From positions 22,425,002 to 22,489,001 of the forward strand of contig NC_085878.1 of NCBI RefSeq assembly GCF_034702125.1: a stretch of 64,000 nucleotides of DNA. Reading direction: 5' to 3'. A program made the translations under genes and the position numbers. The notes beneath the pieces are model-generated. The model worked only from the letters and a program-made list of their open reading frames with translations, was not told the origin of the DNA and ran no database searches. Source of the stretch: Engraulis encrasicolus (lineage: Eukaryota > Chordata > Actinopteri > Clupeiformes > Engraulidae). The first letter of the stretch is position 1. Every line of letters starts with the position of its first letter. Shown here piece after piece: positions 1 through 13,400 of the stretch.

Positions 1-362
1 TGCAGGCCGGCAAGAATATTGCCAAGGTGTTCTGTCATACTCAGTTTTTCTTTCTTTCATATTTTTCATTTGTTACAGTAAGTAGGCTATCTAAGCTGGT
101 GTGGAGATTCCCCATGTACTGAAAGCTATGGTAATTCAAATTAGCTGATACAAAAGCATGTATGGTAAATTATTAAAGATGTGTTATATTTTCACTAATT
201 TGGTGCGGTTTTATACTAATAAGTACTTTAAAGTCCTGATTGAGGCTGTTGTAGGTCAGTGAAAGGGGAGGTGGGATGGGAATACTGCCGCCATACAGTC
301 AATGTAACTACAGGTTCTCAGCCATGCTCGTCACAGGCCACCATTATTCATTCAAAAGCCAG

Positions 363-600
363 ATTCGGACGGGACTTTAATTAATTCAGAATAATTACAG
401 AGAATGTTTAGTCCTGTGCGAATGTGCCATGTCCGTGATTTGTGAAGTAATAATTCTGCCGCGAATTACGTATTTCGGCAAAACACAGACGTCCTGGGGT
501 AATTTCACATACAGTATGCGCGAGGTTTGCACCCCCTTATAATGTCTGTGAATTGAGTAAATAACAGGCGTTGACTTATCCTGTCCGAATGCGCCCCGAA
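363..600. repeat. possible small inverted-repeat element
   Basis: ATTCGGACGGGACTT at 363-377 is matched in inverted orientation by ATCCTGTCCGAAT near 579-591 and GTCCTGTGCGAAT near 411-423. Boundaries are uncertain; it could be a decayed MITE. Confidence 0.4.
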
Positions 601-830
601 AAATCACAGAGGTCCGTGGGTAATTGCAAATTACCAGGAGTCCATAGGTAATATTTATCCGTGGATATTGGGCTAAAGCCAAATTAAAGGACTTTCATGA
701 TGTTCTAGATTCTACCTACCCGAGTCTTCTTGTTGAAATACAATGTGTGGTATTGGCCATTGCCATTTTGGTAACAGCTACTTTATAAAAGGGACCGTGT
801 CTTACTGGGTTAATGAGGTGCTACTTTAGT

Positions 831-1095
831 TACTCACAGATTTGAACATTTACTGTAAATATTACAAAATCAATGTCGACGAGTGAATCCATGCGAGTGG
901 CCATTGTTGTCTGAAACATCTATTGTGTTTCACTTACTTTTCTCTTTTTCACTCAATCTAAACTTTGCTACGTCACATCTCTGACAATCCCGCAATCCTG
1001 ATTGGTTCTACTGCAAGGCGGTTCAGGAGTAGGGCAAATCTCCAGAACCGCCAGACCTTCATGTACAGTAAGCTCATGAAGCTGAGCAGAAATAC
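831..1095 (+). repeat. dispersed repeat, copy 1
   Basis: Aligns with 3953-4190: both open with CTCACAGATTTGAA, then share TGAATCCAT, GCCATTGTTG, AATCCC, ATCCTGA and AGCTCATGAAGCTGAGC in the same order. Family unknown to me. Confidence 0.7.
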
Positions 1096-3454
1096 TCACA
1101 CTTCATATCAATATTACATTATGAGACAGAACAAGGAGTATAGGGTGGGGGTGGGGGGTTATGTCTTGGGTCCTGACGTAACTGTACAGTGTTTGAGCCA
1201 CATTCAACACCAGTGTTAAGTTTTCAAATTAAAACATTTCTTGAAGAACGCACAATGTTGGCAGCTAACTATAGTACATACAAGCATAACCATATACAGT
1301 AGGACATGGTGAAATCTCTAAGGACGCACATGAAACATGAAAAGCTATTCAATGAGATAAAACAGACTCCTCAAAGAGCATGGGAATCTCCAGTGGAATC
1401 CACTTGGATGTTCCCATTCAACCAAGTCCCCTTCTGGTCATTTGACTCATGAATTATGACATAACCCAATTACTGTATAAGTGCAGGAAATGTTTTAAAA
1501 GCCTGGAAGGTTTTCTCATGCCTAGAAGGACTGCACAGTGTGTGCTGATGTCTTCACAACAAACACAAAGAATGAACAGTACTGTAGGGCACACACGTTT
1601 GTAGTATGTACTGTGCTATTGCATGTGTTAAATAGATAAATTGTGAAATATTTCTCATGGCACAAAATTAAGTAAGCGCTGAAGTGAAAATCAAACTTCA
1701 GACAAAATAGCCAAAGGCCCTGAGGCATATCAGAATATGCTATCTTGAAGACCCAATACATGACCTTGCGTTCCTGAGATCTATTAATGCTTCATCCATT
1801 ATCAGACAGAACAAGGACTGTATCTATTGACGAGTCAGGGGAGAAAAGGGTCAGCATTCCTGAAAGTTTATCAATGTGTTTGTCTATGATTTTATCCACA
1901 CATACTGAGAGAGGGGGGAAAAACTGGCAGGACTTCAAACCGTGTGAACAGAGCAGAGCTCAGCACCCTCAGACATTGATTTTAATGCGTGAGCAATGAA
2001 AAACAGAGCCGAGTGACACGACAGTAAGTCAGTCAATGACCCCCATGGGACAGTAGCTTCCAACTGTCACTGCCAATCCCCTTATTATACACAAGTGACT
2101 TAAGTTAAAGGTTGTAAACTTATATGTTGCGTCATAAATGGTCTCACAGCACCACAGCAGGGATCCACAATTTAACGCCTAAAAATCAATCAAACACATT
2201 TGAATACAGTAAAATATCACATATTTTCCAACTTGCATGAAAGTCCCTCCAAATGGATTGGCTACACACCCATGACTTTGGCCAGTTGAGCATCTTGGGG
2301 CAATTGTAAGATTGAAATTCGATGTTATGTTTTTTCGATCTCGTACGGTAAGCCTTTCACATGATCTTGGAGCCATATTATTTGCTTTAGTCTCAAATGG
2401 TGCAGAGAAAGAGAGTGAGAGCGTGTGGAAGAACAGAGAGAGGTGGGAATAGAAGAGCACAGGAGGAACAAGCTAACCCACTTCCATCAATAGAATATGA
2501 TAACCTATACATCCACAGCCCTGATTATGGTACTTCTCATTGGGCTGATGTATTAGTCCTTATACTGCTGATGTATTAGTTTGTACTGGTGCTGATCCCT
2601 TTGTGCGATGATAATCCACACAAGGTTGGTTCCCTGTGTGAGCACATCAAAAAAATAAAATAAAATAAAAAAAACTCATTTTTGGTATTTAGGAGATTTA
2701 TTTCAGTCTTGGCTGAGACGGCGCAGCTTCTTTAAAGGTTATAGGACAATTATTTTAATTTGTGTCTAGGCAGAGAGTTGAAAGAAGACAAGGACAGGTG
2801 GAGGCCAGACATCACATGGTAACTTAGAAAACAAACCACTGTGACTTTGTTTCTCATAACAAATTTCAGACCTTGAAATACTTTTGAAATATCCACAAAC
2901 TTTGTGAGAGCTCAAACAAAGTTGCACTACTACGGGGGACAAAAGCTAGAATGCCACAAGAACGGCATTAGCATCAGGTGAAAGGAAAGCAGCACAAAAA
3001 GACCACACTGTACTAAGAGGGAAAGCAGGACATGCAGGAAATATCCCATTTAAATTTTCGCCCATACAGAATCAGGGGTCTGTCTACTCATGAAAAATAG
3101 TCAGAGGCCATTATTGCAGCCATACAAAACACTGCAATTGTTTTGCAGTCAGCATGATGGCTATCTGCTGGCATTAGTATCATCCATCAGATAGTGAAGT
3201 GTGATCCATCAGTCCAGACGATAAATCCACTGCTCAAGCACCATGCTCCACTGCTCTTGACTAACGTTCAGTTTTGTCCATGGTCAGACTGCAGAAAAAC
3301 CACAGCCTAAAACATGGCATGTCCAGCCAGGTGTTTTTTTCACAATTCCCTAATGTGTGGTACCCACCATTTAGAGACTGCTAATGAGCCATGATGCAAA
3401 ACACAACTAAATGTGGTAACAGCACACAATTACATTTCAGTAATTCACATAGGA

Positions 3455-3570
3455 GTGTAAATGATAATCGAAAACGTATCGATGCATCAATCCTACGGCC
3501 GACGATTTAATCGGAATCGTATCATATCGTGGGGAATTCTTAAGTATAAAAAAATCGAATCACTTGCTGA
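3455..3570. repeat. possible hAT-like fragment
   Basis: GTAAATGATAATCG, CGATGCATCAATCC and AATCGTATCATATCG resemble the ATCGTGATT-rich interiors of hAT-type fish MITEs. No boundaries seen. Confidence 0.35.
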
Positions 3571-3952
3571 TCGTAAGACAAGTACACAGGTCTACTGGTT
3601 ACTCAGATAAGTTACTCGTGTTGGAAGGAAACTGTGTTTCTTTTTTTACTTTTACTTTTTACACCTCTGCCCATTATTACTGCCCAAGGCACTGGGGTGC
3701 AGACAGTAGCTGCAACTTGGGCTGAAGTATACATAACCGAATTTTCTAACGTTTCAAGGTCCCACTTATATGCGATACAGTAAATGCTATGAAGCCAATT
3801 GCCAAACATCCACACTATTAACCTGACTCTCGCTAGATTAAGTCGTTACGCCTTGTTGCAAGATCATCTGGAGCTATGCCATATGCTTAGTCTGCAAAGG
3901 TGAGGTTTTATAAAAAAATAAAAAAAATCCTTGCACATGATTTGGGAAAGAC

Positions 3953-4190
3953 TTGCTCACAGATTTGAAAATACAGTTGAAATTACAGAATCACCAACCA
4001 CCAATGTGAGTGACCAACAGTGAATCCATACGAACAGCCATTGTTGCCTGAAATAACTGTCACGTTTCATTTATTTTTCCTCTATGAAAATCCCACGATC
4101 CTGACTGCTTCTATTGCATTTTGGTTTGGGATCAGGGCGAATCTGAAGGTGCTCCAGAGCCTCGTGTGAGCTCATGAAGCTGAGCTGAGC
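3953..4190 (+). repeat. dispersed repeat, copy 2
   Basis: Diverged direct copy of 831-1095 with several small indels, about 3.1 kb away. Confidence 0.7.
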
Positions 4191-4917
4191 TGTAAGGCTA
4201 CCACATATTGTGCTTAAAGTACAGTGTGGCAATGCTTTAAATATAGCACAATTGGTCCATAATACCTTGTCTTGTTGTGAAGAAGCATTCATTTACAATG
4301 ATGCACTAATCATACTGACTGTGATGAACTATAACATGATAAGATCTTAAATCTGGTCTCATGGTCAAACTAAATGCCTACATTCATTTCGAAGGAATAG
4401 CCATCCACAGTTTCCAGAGATCTTGGTGCTATATAAGGACAGCACTGAGCTCAGGCTATGTGTTGGTTGCAAAAAAACATGTCAATCAAAGATGTGCTTT
4501 GAACAAAAAGGCTCTGGACATTCAATGATGTCCAGACAAAGATGATAGGGCAATATATGTTAACTGTTTTGAAAAATATTGATTCAACATTGATTATCAA
4601 CCAGATCAGCCTTCTATCATGCAATATTCTCTTGTCTTTTTCCAATTACACTTTAGTCAGGGGATTCATGCAATGTGACACTTTCATATTTGTAAGGGTT
4701 TATTTTGAGTGAACAAGCAGCAAGACCAGCCCACACATTTCAAACTAACAAAAGGTCACGCCAGGAGCAAATACACAGGTTCGCAGAGGGATCACACACA
4801 TACAGTAGATACGTCAAAGTAAAAGAGTGGGTGTTTGTGACAGACGTGCTGTCACAGAGGATCATGCAGGGACATTGGGAGAACACTGTGTGATCTCTCG
4901 AAAGTTGAACATTTTTC

Positions 4918-5082
4918 AACTTTTTGACTGAGCTACTGAATAGCATTCAATGCAGTGCAACACAACAGAGCCCCATTTCATTGCCACAGAAAATGACGCC
5001 ACTTCACTTGCTGCGGCACTGAAATGGGGCTCCTTTGTGTTGCACTGCATTGAATGCTATTCAGTAGCTCAGTCAAAAAGTT
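4918..5082. repeat. long hairpin, 63-bp arms
   Basis: Left arm 4918-4980 and right arm 5020-5082 pair at 61 of 63 positions around a 39-nt loop. The arms begin AACTTTTTGACTGAGCTACT. This degree of pairing cannot be chance. Confidence 0.95.
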
Positions 5083-5093
5083 AAAATCTAATG

Positions 5094-5145
5094 CAGCATT
5101 CAATGCAGTGCAACACAACAGAGCCCAATTTCAGTGACGCCACTC
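5094..5145 (+). repeat. third, partial copy of the hairpin arm
   Basis: Repeats GCATTCAATGCAGTGCAACA and continues to GTGACGCCACT, which matches the arm and then part of the hairpin loop. It lies just after the hairpin in the left-arm orientation. Confidence 0.85.
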
Positions 5146-7234
5146 AATGTAAAGTAAATGGGAAAACAATGGACATAAGCTGGCGGACGCATGTGTTTCA
5201 CCCAGACATTTCTCTGGAGTGCTAGCCGACACAGCAGCTGACACAGATTCCAGATCCCCTTTTCCATCACCACAGCAGGGTGCCAGGTATGATGCAAGTG
5301 CCATTGGTACTTTGACACTGACCTAATTTCTTTTTTCTCATCAAGTACTCATGTTGCTGAAATTACACAGTGAATGATGTGCTCACCTGGGTAGTTATAT
5401 GCATACTTGTTTGGTTAAAGGATAAAACAGTTTTTCTTTTTGACAGTGGGCCCTTAATTTCACATTATAACATCATGTTCTACTCACCCCTGTAACGTCT
5501 GTGTCATTTGGAGCTCTGCCGAAAATGTCCGGTTTGGTTATATCTATTACATGAAACGACTTCCTATGGGCCATTTTTTGAAGGCACAACATATGTTGTT
5601 TTTAATTTATTCCTTTCGGTACGTTACCACTCATAACGCGTAGGTGGATCGCTTGTTTGACAGACAATCGTGTTTGACAGAGTGACAGACAAACAATGAA
5701 CCTGTGGCAGAAAATGTACTTTTACATACAATTATATGTATTACACAATTAATTAACTGTATAATTTCTACTGAACTTTACCTTTAACTGTATTTCAATT
5801 GGATTATAATTGGAATGGTAACTCATCAACTTAGAACAACCGTTTCAACAAAGGTGATAACACATACAGTACTGAAAGTATGCTTGGCTGTGCCAAAATG
5901 CTGTAATGAGTACACAAATGACATAATATCCATTTGATTTACATAATCCTATCCTAACTACTATCAAGCCTTACACATCTAAAATCTCCATTATCATTTT
6001 GCACCCAATGCAAAGGTCCTCAGTACATGCCTGGCACCTAACCTGTGCCAGTAAAAAATTGGTGAGGGCATGTGTAAAATCTGTGACAGGAAAATGACTA
6101 GACATAACATGGCCCATTTCTCTCTGCACAATCATAAGTGGTGACAGAATTTCCGACAAGCTAACACCTGCTTATTTGAATGAGCAAGAGCAAGGAAAAG
6201 TTTCATCCCTCTTGTATATTGGCCTTCAATTTTGTGATGTTTTATAGTATTTTCAAATGTACCTGTATTTATTGAGGTAAAAACAGTGCATTACAGTATG
6301 CCTGGCAAACACCCCCAACATGTATTAAAGTCGATCAAACGAATGGGGTGTGTACACTTCCCGCATGAGGTACCACTAAATATTCGGTGGCGGAGTGCCG
6401 GTGTCGGCACTTTTGGAAACGTCAATGGCAGGATGAACCAGCAGCAGCCCAGAGGCAATTTGGGTCTCATTGTGTGTCAGGAGAAAGTCACTGCGTATCA
6501 GCATGCCCTCCACACGCGCTGTTTCAGACCCATGTTCTCTCTCTTAGCACCAAAAGAGCTTTACTAGTCTGCCATTTTCAATATCATGCCCCGAGGCAGT
6601 CCTGATGGTGTGAAATGTGCTGTGAAACTGACGGTAGGACCCCGCCGGTCTTTTCACTCGATAGTGCCTTCCTTCCCCCTCCCTTCAGATGTCTAAACTG
6701 AAACGCTATTCATAGGGAATAAATTATGAAATGCTGTCGAGATGTTTTTGGCTGACACTCCCTTTTCTGATCTATTGCCTCTCCATTACTGCAATTACAG
6801 GTAGAGAATCTTCGTCTCATCTTAAATGAGTTTATAAAATGGCAACAACTGGGAGCAAAATTAGTTTCCATCTCCCACCCACCCGGAACAAAGCAAACGT
6901 CCTTCAACAAACACTTTTGAACAATTTCCTGTGCCCTGGTGCTTTACAGAACGGCAGGGTATACAAGACTGTGATGACTTACAAAAGTAGATCATCTGGA
7001 CAACAGGTGGCACAGCATAACACAACACAACACAGCACGCCTGGCATCCTGGCTGTGCACTCAAACACATCCAGAATGCAACAAAGCTGTGTGTAACCAA
7101 ACAGGAGGCTGGTAAACACAGGATTAAGAGAATAATGTTTTGTATGTCTTGGCCATTTGGTGCCACAGTCTTCTATGTTGCTGTGGGCCACAACCGTCTA
7201 GCTACCATAATAGAGACAATGAAACACACAACCA

Positions 7235-7238
<4 letters not shown>
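5146..7238. other. non-coding stretch, no gene seen
   Basis: AT-rich sequence with only short chance frames. Nothing recognised. Confidence 0.6.

Positions 7239-7277
<39 letters not shown>
7239..7277. repeat. (CA)n microsatellite
   Basis: About 19 uninterrupted CA units. Confidence 0.98.
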
Positions 7278-7281
<4 letters not shown>

Positions 7282-10178
7282 TGGACTTGAGAACAGTATA
7301 GCTTCAACAGATTCAGTAGGAGGAGGCATTACGGATCAAATCATTGCCATGTTCAAGCAGAGCATTTAAAAAGCAGAACATACCATAGGGATCGACAAGC
7401 AGCATTTGAGTTTTTACACAATGCACAGCGATACAGCGTTGATACTTTTTGTTTGATACTTAAGTAAGTGGCTTGGGCCTCACAGTCAGAGAGCATAACA
7501 CATGGTTGACGGCGAGAAACACAGGAAGTCCATTTCCTATTTTCCCAAGGTGAAAGCCCAATTGTTTTGTGTATGGCGGCGAACGGGTCGGACATAATGT
7601 TGGCACACAACAGAGAAAAGTGTAGAGGAGTAAAAAGGCATTGTTTCTGTTCACACAGTGGTGAGATTACTCATCTTTTCCTCAATGAATATGTTAGGAG
7701 AAGATGCCATTTCAATCAGTTCTCCACACTTAGTCTTATGACTTGGAAATTGCGCTCCTTTTTTCTGTCACACTGGGGTTATTTAGCATGCTGACGGAAA
7801 GACAAAGACCCTCTGGTAAGTCAGTAGACTAGTGATGAGTGCATGACTAGAAAGTAAAAGAAAGCAAACTAGGTTTTTTCAAGGACTTGTGGTAGCTTGA
7901 CCCAGCATTTGCATATAAGGAAGACTGCCTATGGCTATAAGATCCACAGCAATACATATGTAGCATGCAAATACCCCTCTCAGGAAAAGTTCATGCATGT
8001 TTAAAAAAAACCTCTAAATTCATAGACAATATGTTAAGTATATGCTTTCTAAGCAACTGAAAAATGGAAGAAAAGGCATACTACATGAAACAACATTTAC
8101 ACAACTATTATACAATAGTTTTAGTGCCACTACACTTAACTAAACTTGCTTCTACAACATAATGGTAGGCAAATGCATACTACAGTAGTTATATTCTAAA
8201 GTTGTCTATCTTACACCTTTTCACCCATGCTGCTCCAACAAAATGCCCCTACTGAGATTGCATAAGTGACCAGTAAAACCTGGTCTGATTTAGACAGTTC
8301 AATTATTCACATTTTAGGTGGTTCACACAGTAATATGCAGTTCCCATGAGAGGTCTCACAACAGGTGTACAGCATTCCGACAACTTAACGGGGGCGTGGG
8401 TGAGTGCACAAATAGGAAAAAGATTAAACCTAAAGAGACAGCAATGCGAAGCACTATCATTATGCTGTGGCACTGCCAAAGTAAGTGTCAGCTGAAGCTG
8501 CATTATGTGGCGCTAATATGCTTTTAATGGCAAATTTTGAAAGCTGTGGACAAAAGCCCAAAAATGTCCCATCAAAGGTACCTTTGATCAGCTACACTAT
8601 GTGCGAATTCCTAAAGGACGTGATCTGAGGGAGTTGTACGTAGTTGCATAACTGGCTCATTTTCTCTTTCGTCTCTTTTGTATAAATGTTCTGTCCTTTT
8701 GTCTACTAACAAGCACTAAACTATGACAGAAAACCTGCAATATATGTGTGCACAGTACAGTAACTAGAAACTGAACTGAAAATGGATACAAATAGGTTTC
8801 TCTAAATATGCCCTATACTGTCGGGTTTGGAGCGTGATGTTGTGGGGGGTATTCTTTGCAAGTCTAGGGTATGTTTGGAAGCAGTATGCTAATATGAGTG
8901 TTGCTTTTCAACTTTCCTCCCGATAAGAAAAAAATGAATGGAATGCAGATGTTGGAATCTGTCAACTTTATTTAACTACTCAGGCCCTGAGCCAAAATGA
9001 ATGATTGTTGGAATGACTTACCGTAGGATTAGAGTGCAGGTTTGACCCTATAACTCTTGGGTGTCATCAGCAGCAGTTTGCCCAGGCAATATCACTGCTC
9101 AATCATTATAATGTTGCATTTATGGAGATAGACACAAGTGGAGCTTGACAGCTACTTTAAACCTACACTGTTGTTGTGCTGTATTGCCATCTGAAACGTG
9201 AAAAGATTAAGAAATAGGCTGGTCTAGAATGAAGGAAAGGGGAAAACATCAGATTACTTTGATGTCAAATGGATGCAGGTCTCTTAACCTTTGCAGGTTA
9301 CTCTAATTCCTAGAAGGCTTGATCAAATTATTGATCAACCTTAGCCATCTTCTTGTTAATTCTCAGCGAATGCTGTGAGATGTAAACATGCTATTTCTTC
9401 TTCTTCTTCTTCTTCATGTGGCACTTTTTCTGGACATTAGCTACATAGGTTAGCATTTACTTAATGCTATGGCATGGATAAAAAGTATTTCCTGTGACAT
9501 GCATGGGACATGCATAGCTTGGACACATTTCATTGAAATATGAATTGCATTTTGAATTGCACTTATGTATGAAATGCGCTATAAAAATTACATTGGCTTG
9601 CCTTGCCTTTCATAAACACCAATTAAAAAGGCGTACATTAACAAGATTTTGCTGCCTTTTTTGTGGGGCTGCAATATTGTCGATACAACATATGCACAAT
9701 ATAGCTGGCTATTTTTTTTATTTTTAAAAAAGGTTTCAGAGTTATTTGTAGGCTTGCAAACCAAAGTGTTCTCCTTACTACAGAGCTGTCCTTTTTCAGC
9801 TCCTCCTCAAAGTATTTTCAGCTTTATGCATCATGCAAAGTGTGACTGCAAACAAGTACAATCAGCCCGCGTTAAGTGAGAGAAAAAAGCGCTGCTGTGG
9901 GAATATCTATTCTCAATGGAGTTAAATGTGACACGCACCATACTTAAACACATTGTCATAATTATGGCATTATAATCACAAGACTTCATCTTCTTCATCT
10001 ACAGTTACAGTGCGGCCAGCCTTTAGAAAATCTCATGATGAATGGCATTTTTAAAAAGTTATTTTTAAAGAGTGTCTATTGTGTAAGATTTCATTCCCTT
10101 AAAAAAAATACAGAGAAGCGATAATGCAACACATAACTGTTGTGAATATACCATGTCATAGCCCAAGACAGCGTCTGG
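7278..10178. other. non-coding stretch, no gene seen
   Basis: No exon or clear repeat apart from the TTC tract at 9397. Confidence 0.6.
9397..9414. repeat. short (TTC)n tract
   Basis: About six TTC units. Confidence 0.9.
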
Positions 10179-10345
10179 ACGGCCCTGGCGTTGCTCAAGC
10201 TGTAAGGCACTGCACTGCTACATCGGCGACCCAGGTTTGATTCCCGCCTGGGTCCATTGCTAATCCGTCCCTGTCTCTCTCTCCTGTCTCTTGCTTCCTG
10301 TCTATCTCACTGTCCTATCACAAAAAAGGCCCAAAAAGCCCCAAA
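10179..10345 (+). mobile_element. tRNA-derived SINE (family A)
   Basis: The tRNA-like head has an A-box-like GCTCAAGCTGTAAGGC and B box GGTTTGATTCC. It is followed by a CTGTCTCTCTCTCCTGTCTC body and a CTGTCCTATCA..AAAGGC tail. Shares its whole layout with 44308-44489. Confidence 0.8.
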
Positions 10346-10369
10346 AGGAGGTGGAGAATGGAGCCATGT

Positions 10370-10482
10370 AAAGTTAGGTGTCTTGCTCAAGGGCACTTCA
10401 GCCACGGATGGAATGGGATGTGAACTGGCAACCTTCCGATTTCAAGACCATATTCCTAGCCATTAGGGCATGGCTGCCTAAC
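10370..10482 (-). mobile_element. tRNA-derived SINE (family B)
   Basis: Reads on the minus strand as GGCAGCCATGCCCTAATGG (A-box region), then a decayed B box (AGTTCACATCCC), then GTGCCCTTGAGCAAGACACC. It matches 14400-14518 and begins about 25 bp after an opposite-strand SINE. Confidence 0.75.
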
Positions 10483-13400
10483 AATCAAACAAAAAAACTT
10501 CTACATCTACGTATTTGTAAAGATGAAAGATTTTTTGCACCTCACTATGACTGCCGTTTTTTAAATACCGAAAAACTTGTATAAAATAGAGGGCATTGAA
10601 TAGTTTGCATTCAAACAAGGCAGACTTAAATCGAACACAGGGTCATAACAAACCTTACTGAGATCGGTCAGACAGGATGCCCACGGGTTCAAGTAGGGTC
10701 ACTCCTGATTTGTTAGGCCTCCAATCGAAGCTCTAATTGCCGAAACTTGAAAATTGAGTGAATGGCCTCTCTTGCAAGAAGTGACAAGGAAGTATACAAT
10801 ACACACATACACAAGCACACGCTCACGCACCCACACGTACACACAGTGTCTCAGTTGTGTCTGAACAACAGAGAGAATAGCGACTGAAGTTGTTCAGCCG
10901 GCCTTCCCTCGGGCACACTGAGGCAGCCTAAATTGACTTGAAGCAGCTTGTCCTGAGAATCCTTTGCTTAAATAATAACTGAAGGAGGGGGGACATCATA
11001 AATTCATGAGGGCTGCTACTCAGACGATCCCCTAAGAGAGGTGTAATTAAACCACTGGCACCTTTGCTTTCAGTAAGCTGTGCAGAGAGAAAAGTAGACA
11101 GTGGTGAAAAATGTGTTTGTCAATGCACACTTTTCAAGCCTAGACTCTCTCTCTCTCCAAAAAGCTGCTACTTCAACACATGCCTGCAGTGCCAACGCGT
11201 GAATGTCTCTACAGTGTATTTCATAGCTAACTCTTCCTCTTTACATGAGTCTTGGACCACCATTTTGCACAATGCATATCACAGATCGCATGCATTATGT
11301 GTGTAGTTAAATTAGCTACACATTGAATTATCTTTTTCAATTGACTACAAGAGAGCAGTGACTCTATGATTCTCTGTGACTCCCTGATTTTATGGAACTA
11401 GGACTCTGGGAGTGAAGTGACAGACTGCTCTGCCAAGTACGTAAGTGCAACAGTGCAGTTTGCACGCCCTTTTACCATGCCTCAATGAGAGTGTCACACT
11501 CAACAACATGACTCTGGAATGAGTTCAGGCTCATGAAAAAGGCATGACCTACAATGGTCATCTCTAGAGCAGAGTGGCGATACAGACTTCCCCAAAGTTA
11601 ATGTTCCCCTGCAGCAATTTTGTTTTGCCATGTCGGGTACGTAGGTGGGGTGGGGTGGAGTGGCGTGCGTCGAAATTGCCTCTTCACAAGAATGGTGGAG
11701 GGCAGAAATCTTGATGGACCATTTTTGACTGTTGACAGTGGGAGTGGGAGAGAGAAGGCGGTTTTCTCTGCATAACTTGTTAACGGCTATGCCCAAAATA
11801 ATTAAATAATGGGGCGAAAAAATGGTTTTTGAATTGCTGTGACTTGGCATGACCTGCTTGAAATTCGTCATTTAGGACCACTACGACAGGCTCTGGATGC
11901 GTGCCAGTTTGGTTTTATTATTTATTTTTTACAAGATTCAGCCACAAGTTGAGTGCGGTAATTGACACATACATGCCAAGTTCAGCATGTGCTCATCTTT
12001 AAGTGCTTTTCACAGTGGTGAGGGTACTGGCCCTCTAGATGACGAGGAAAAACATCAAAAAGGAAACAAAGGCCTAGGGTCTGTCTGTACTATTACAGTA
12101 CATCTGTGATATCTCTTGTTTATAATTATCTACGCACTTCATTGTGCCATGTGAATAATTCCCACACATTTTATTTTGCTTTGCTTTTCACAGTGCAGTT
12201 CCAAAACCACTACACTCATCCCACACACTAGTGTTATTCTATCCAGGTTTGTTCAAAAAAATATACAGTTGCAAGTATATGTTTTGTATTTTGTGAAATT
12301 CAAGAAAATGCTACGCAAAACTATTGTGATTTTCCATTGTCTAGGAACTCTACATACTGTGTAGTTTACAGTACACCATCTCTCCACCACACAATAGCCC
12401 TATACCACCCATCTGCCTGTCAATGACAAACAGTGTCAGAGCCTTGCACCTTATTTGCCAACTCCCTCCTTCCGTTTGCAGAGCACACTAAGGTAATTAA
12501 AAAAGTGACACTTCAGTTCACATGGTGGACCGACCCTGCTCCAGTGGACACGGAGAGTCTTCTGAGTGTGCTGGTGCCAGTAGCTCGAGCCAGACATGCA
12601 GCTGTTGGTGCAGGCGATGAGTGCAAATATGGACAAAGGCTTCAGCCTGTCATGTCACAACCAGCTGATAACTGGTGTGTCTAATGCTTTGACTTTCATA
12701 TTTTGTCAGAGGAAAAAAGGAGCCATGTTGGTTAGGTTTATTCTCGTTTCAGCATCAGGCCATCATTATTGTGGAAGCGTTCTGAGCCTGACTTTGTGCA
12801 CATATTTTTTGCTACTTCAGCATTTTGTTGACTATCAACTAAATGTATCTACACTATCAGTGTATCAGCTAAAGCACTTATTTTACAACAGGGAAAGAAA
12901 TGAAAGCTACTCTATTACTTCAAATGTGCCAACAACAAGAGAGGGTCACAAACACAAAGAGATGCCATGAGCGTTTGGAAACCAGTCTAGGTCGCAGCTG
13001 ACTAACCACTAGCCAGACTTTCAAAAATTGAGTTACACACGCAGGGGCTGTGTTGGCAAAAGGCCAAAAAGCAAGTCAATAGGCCTACACTCTGTTTTAG
13101 AGTTTGGTGGTAGGAATAAGAGTATGGTTGCAGTGTTCTTTCTACTTTTACAGGTGGTTTGGGGTGTGTGAATTATCAGCTCTCCTCTAATCCCTCGCCT
13201 GAGCAAGACATCCACATAACTCTCGATAATCTACCTAGATGCATACCCCAAAGTCAAATCACTTAATCACCACAGAGCAATGCACTGCTTAGACAATTAT
13301 TGGATGACATCAATATTGTCAAATTATTTAACATACTTTTATTGAACCATGACTGGAAATAATAATGTTCTATAAATAGTGTCAGAGGAAATAACTAAGT

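Noticed and set aside
10200..10250. tRNA-like B boxes at 10235, 14470, 22430, 44352 and 58804
   Set aside because: All sit in SINE contexts with repeat bodies and tails and lack full cloverleaf pairing, so these are not tRNA genes.
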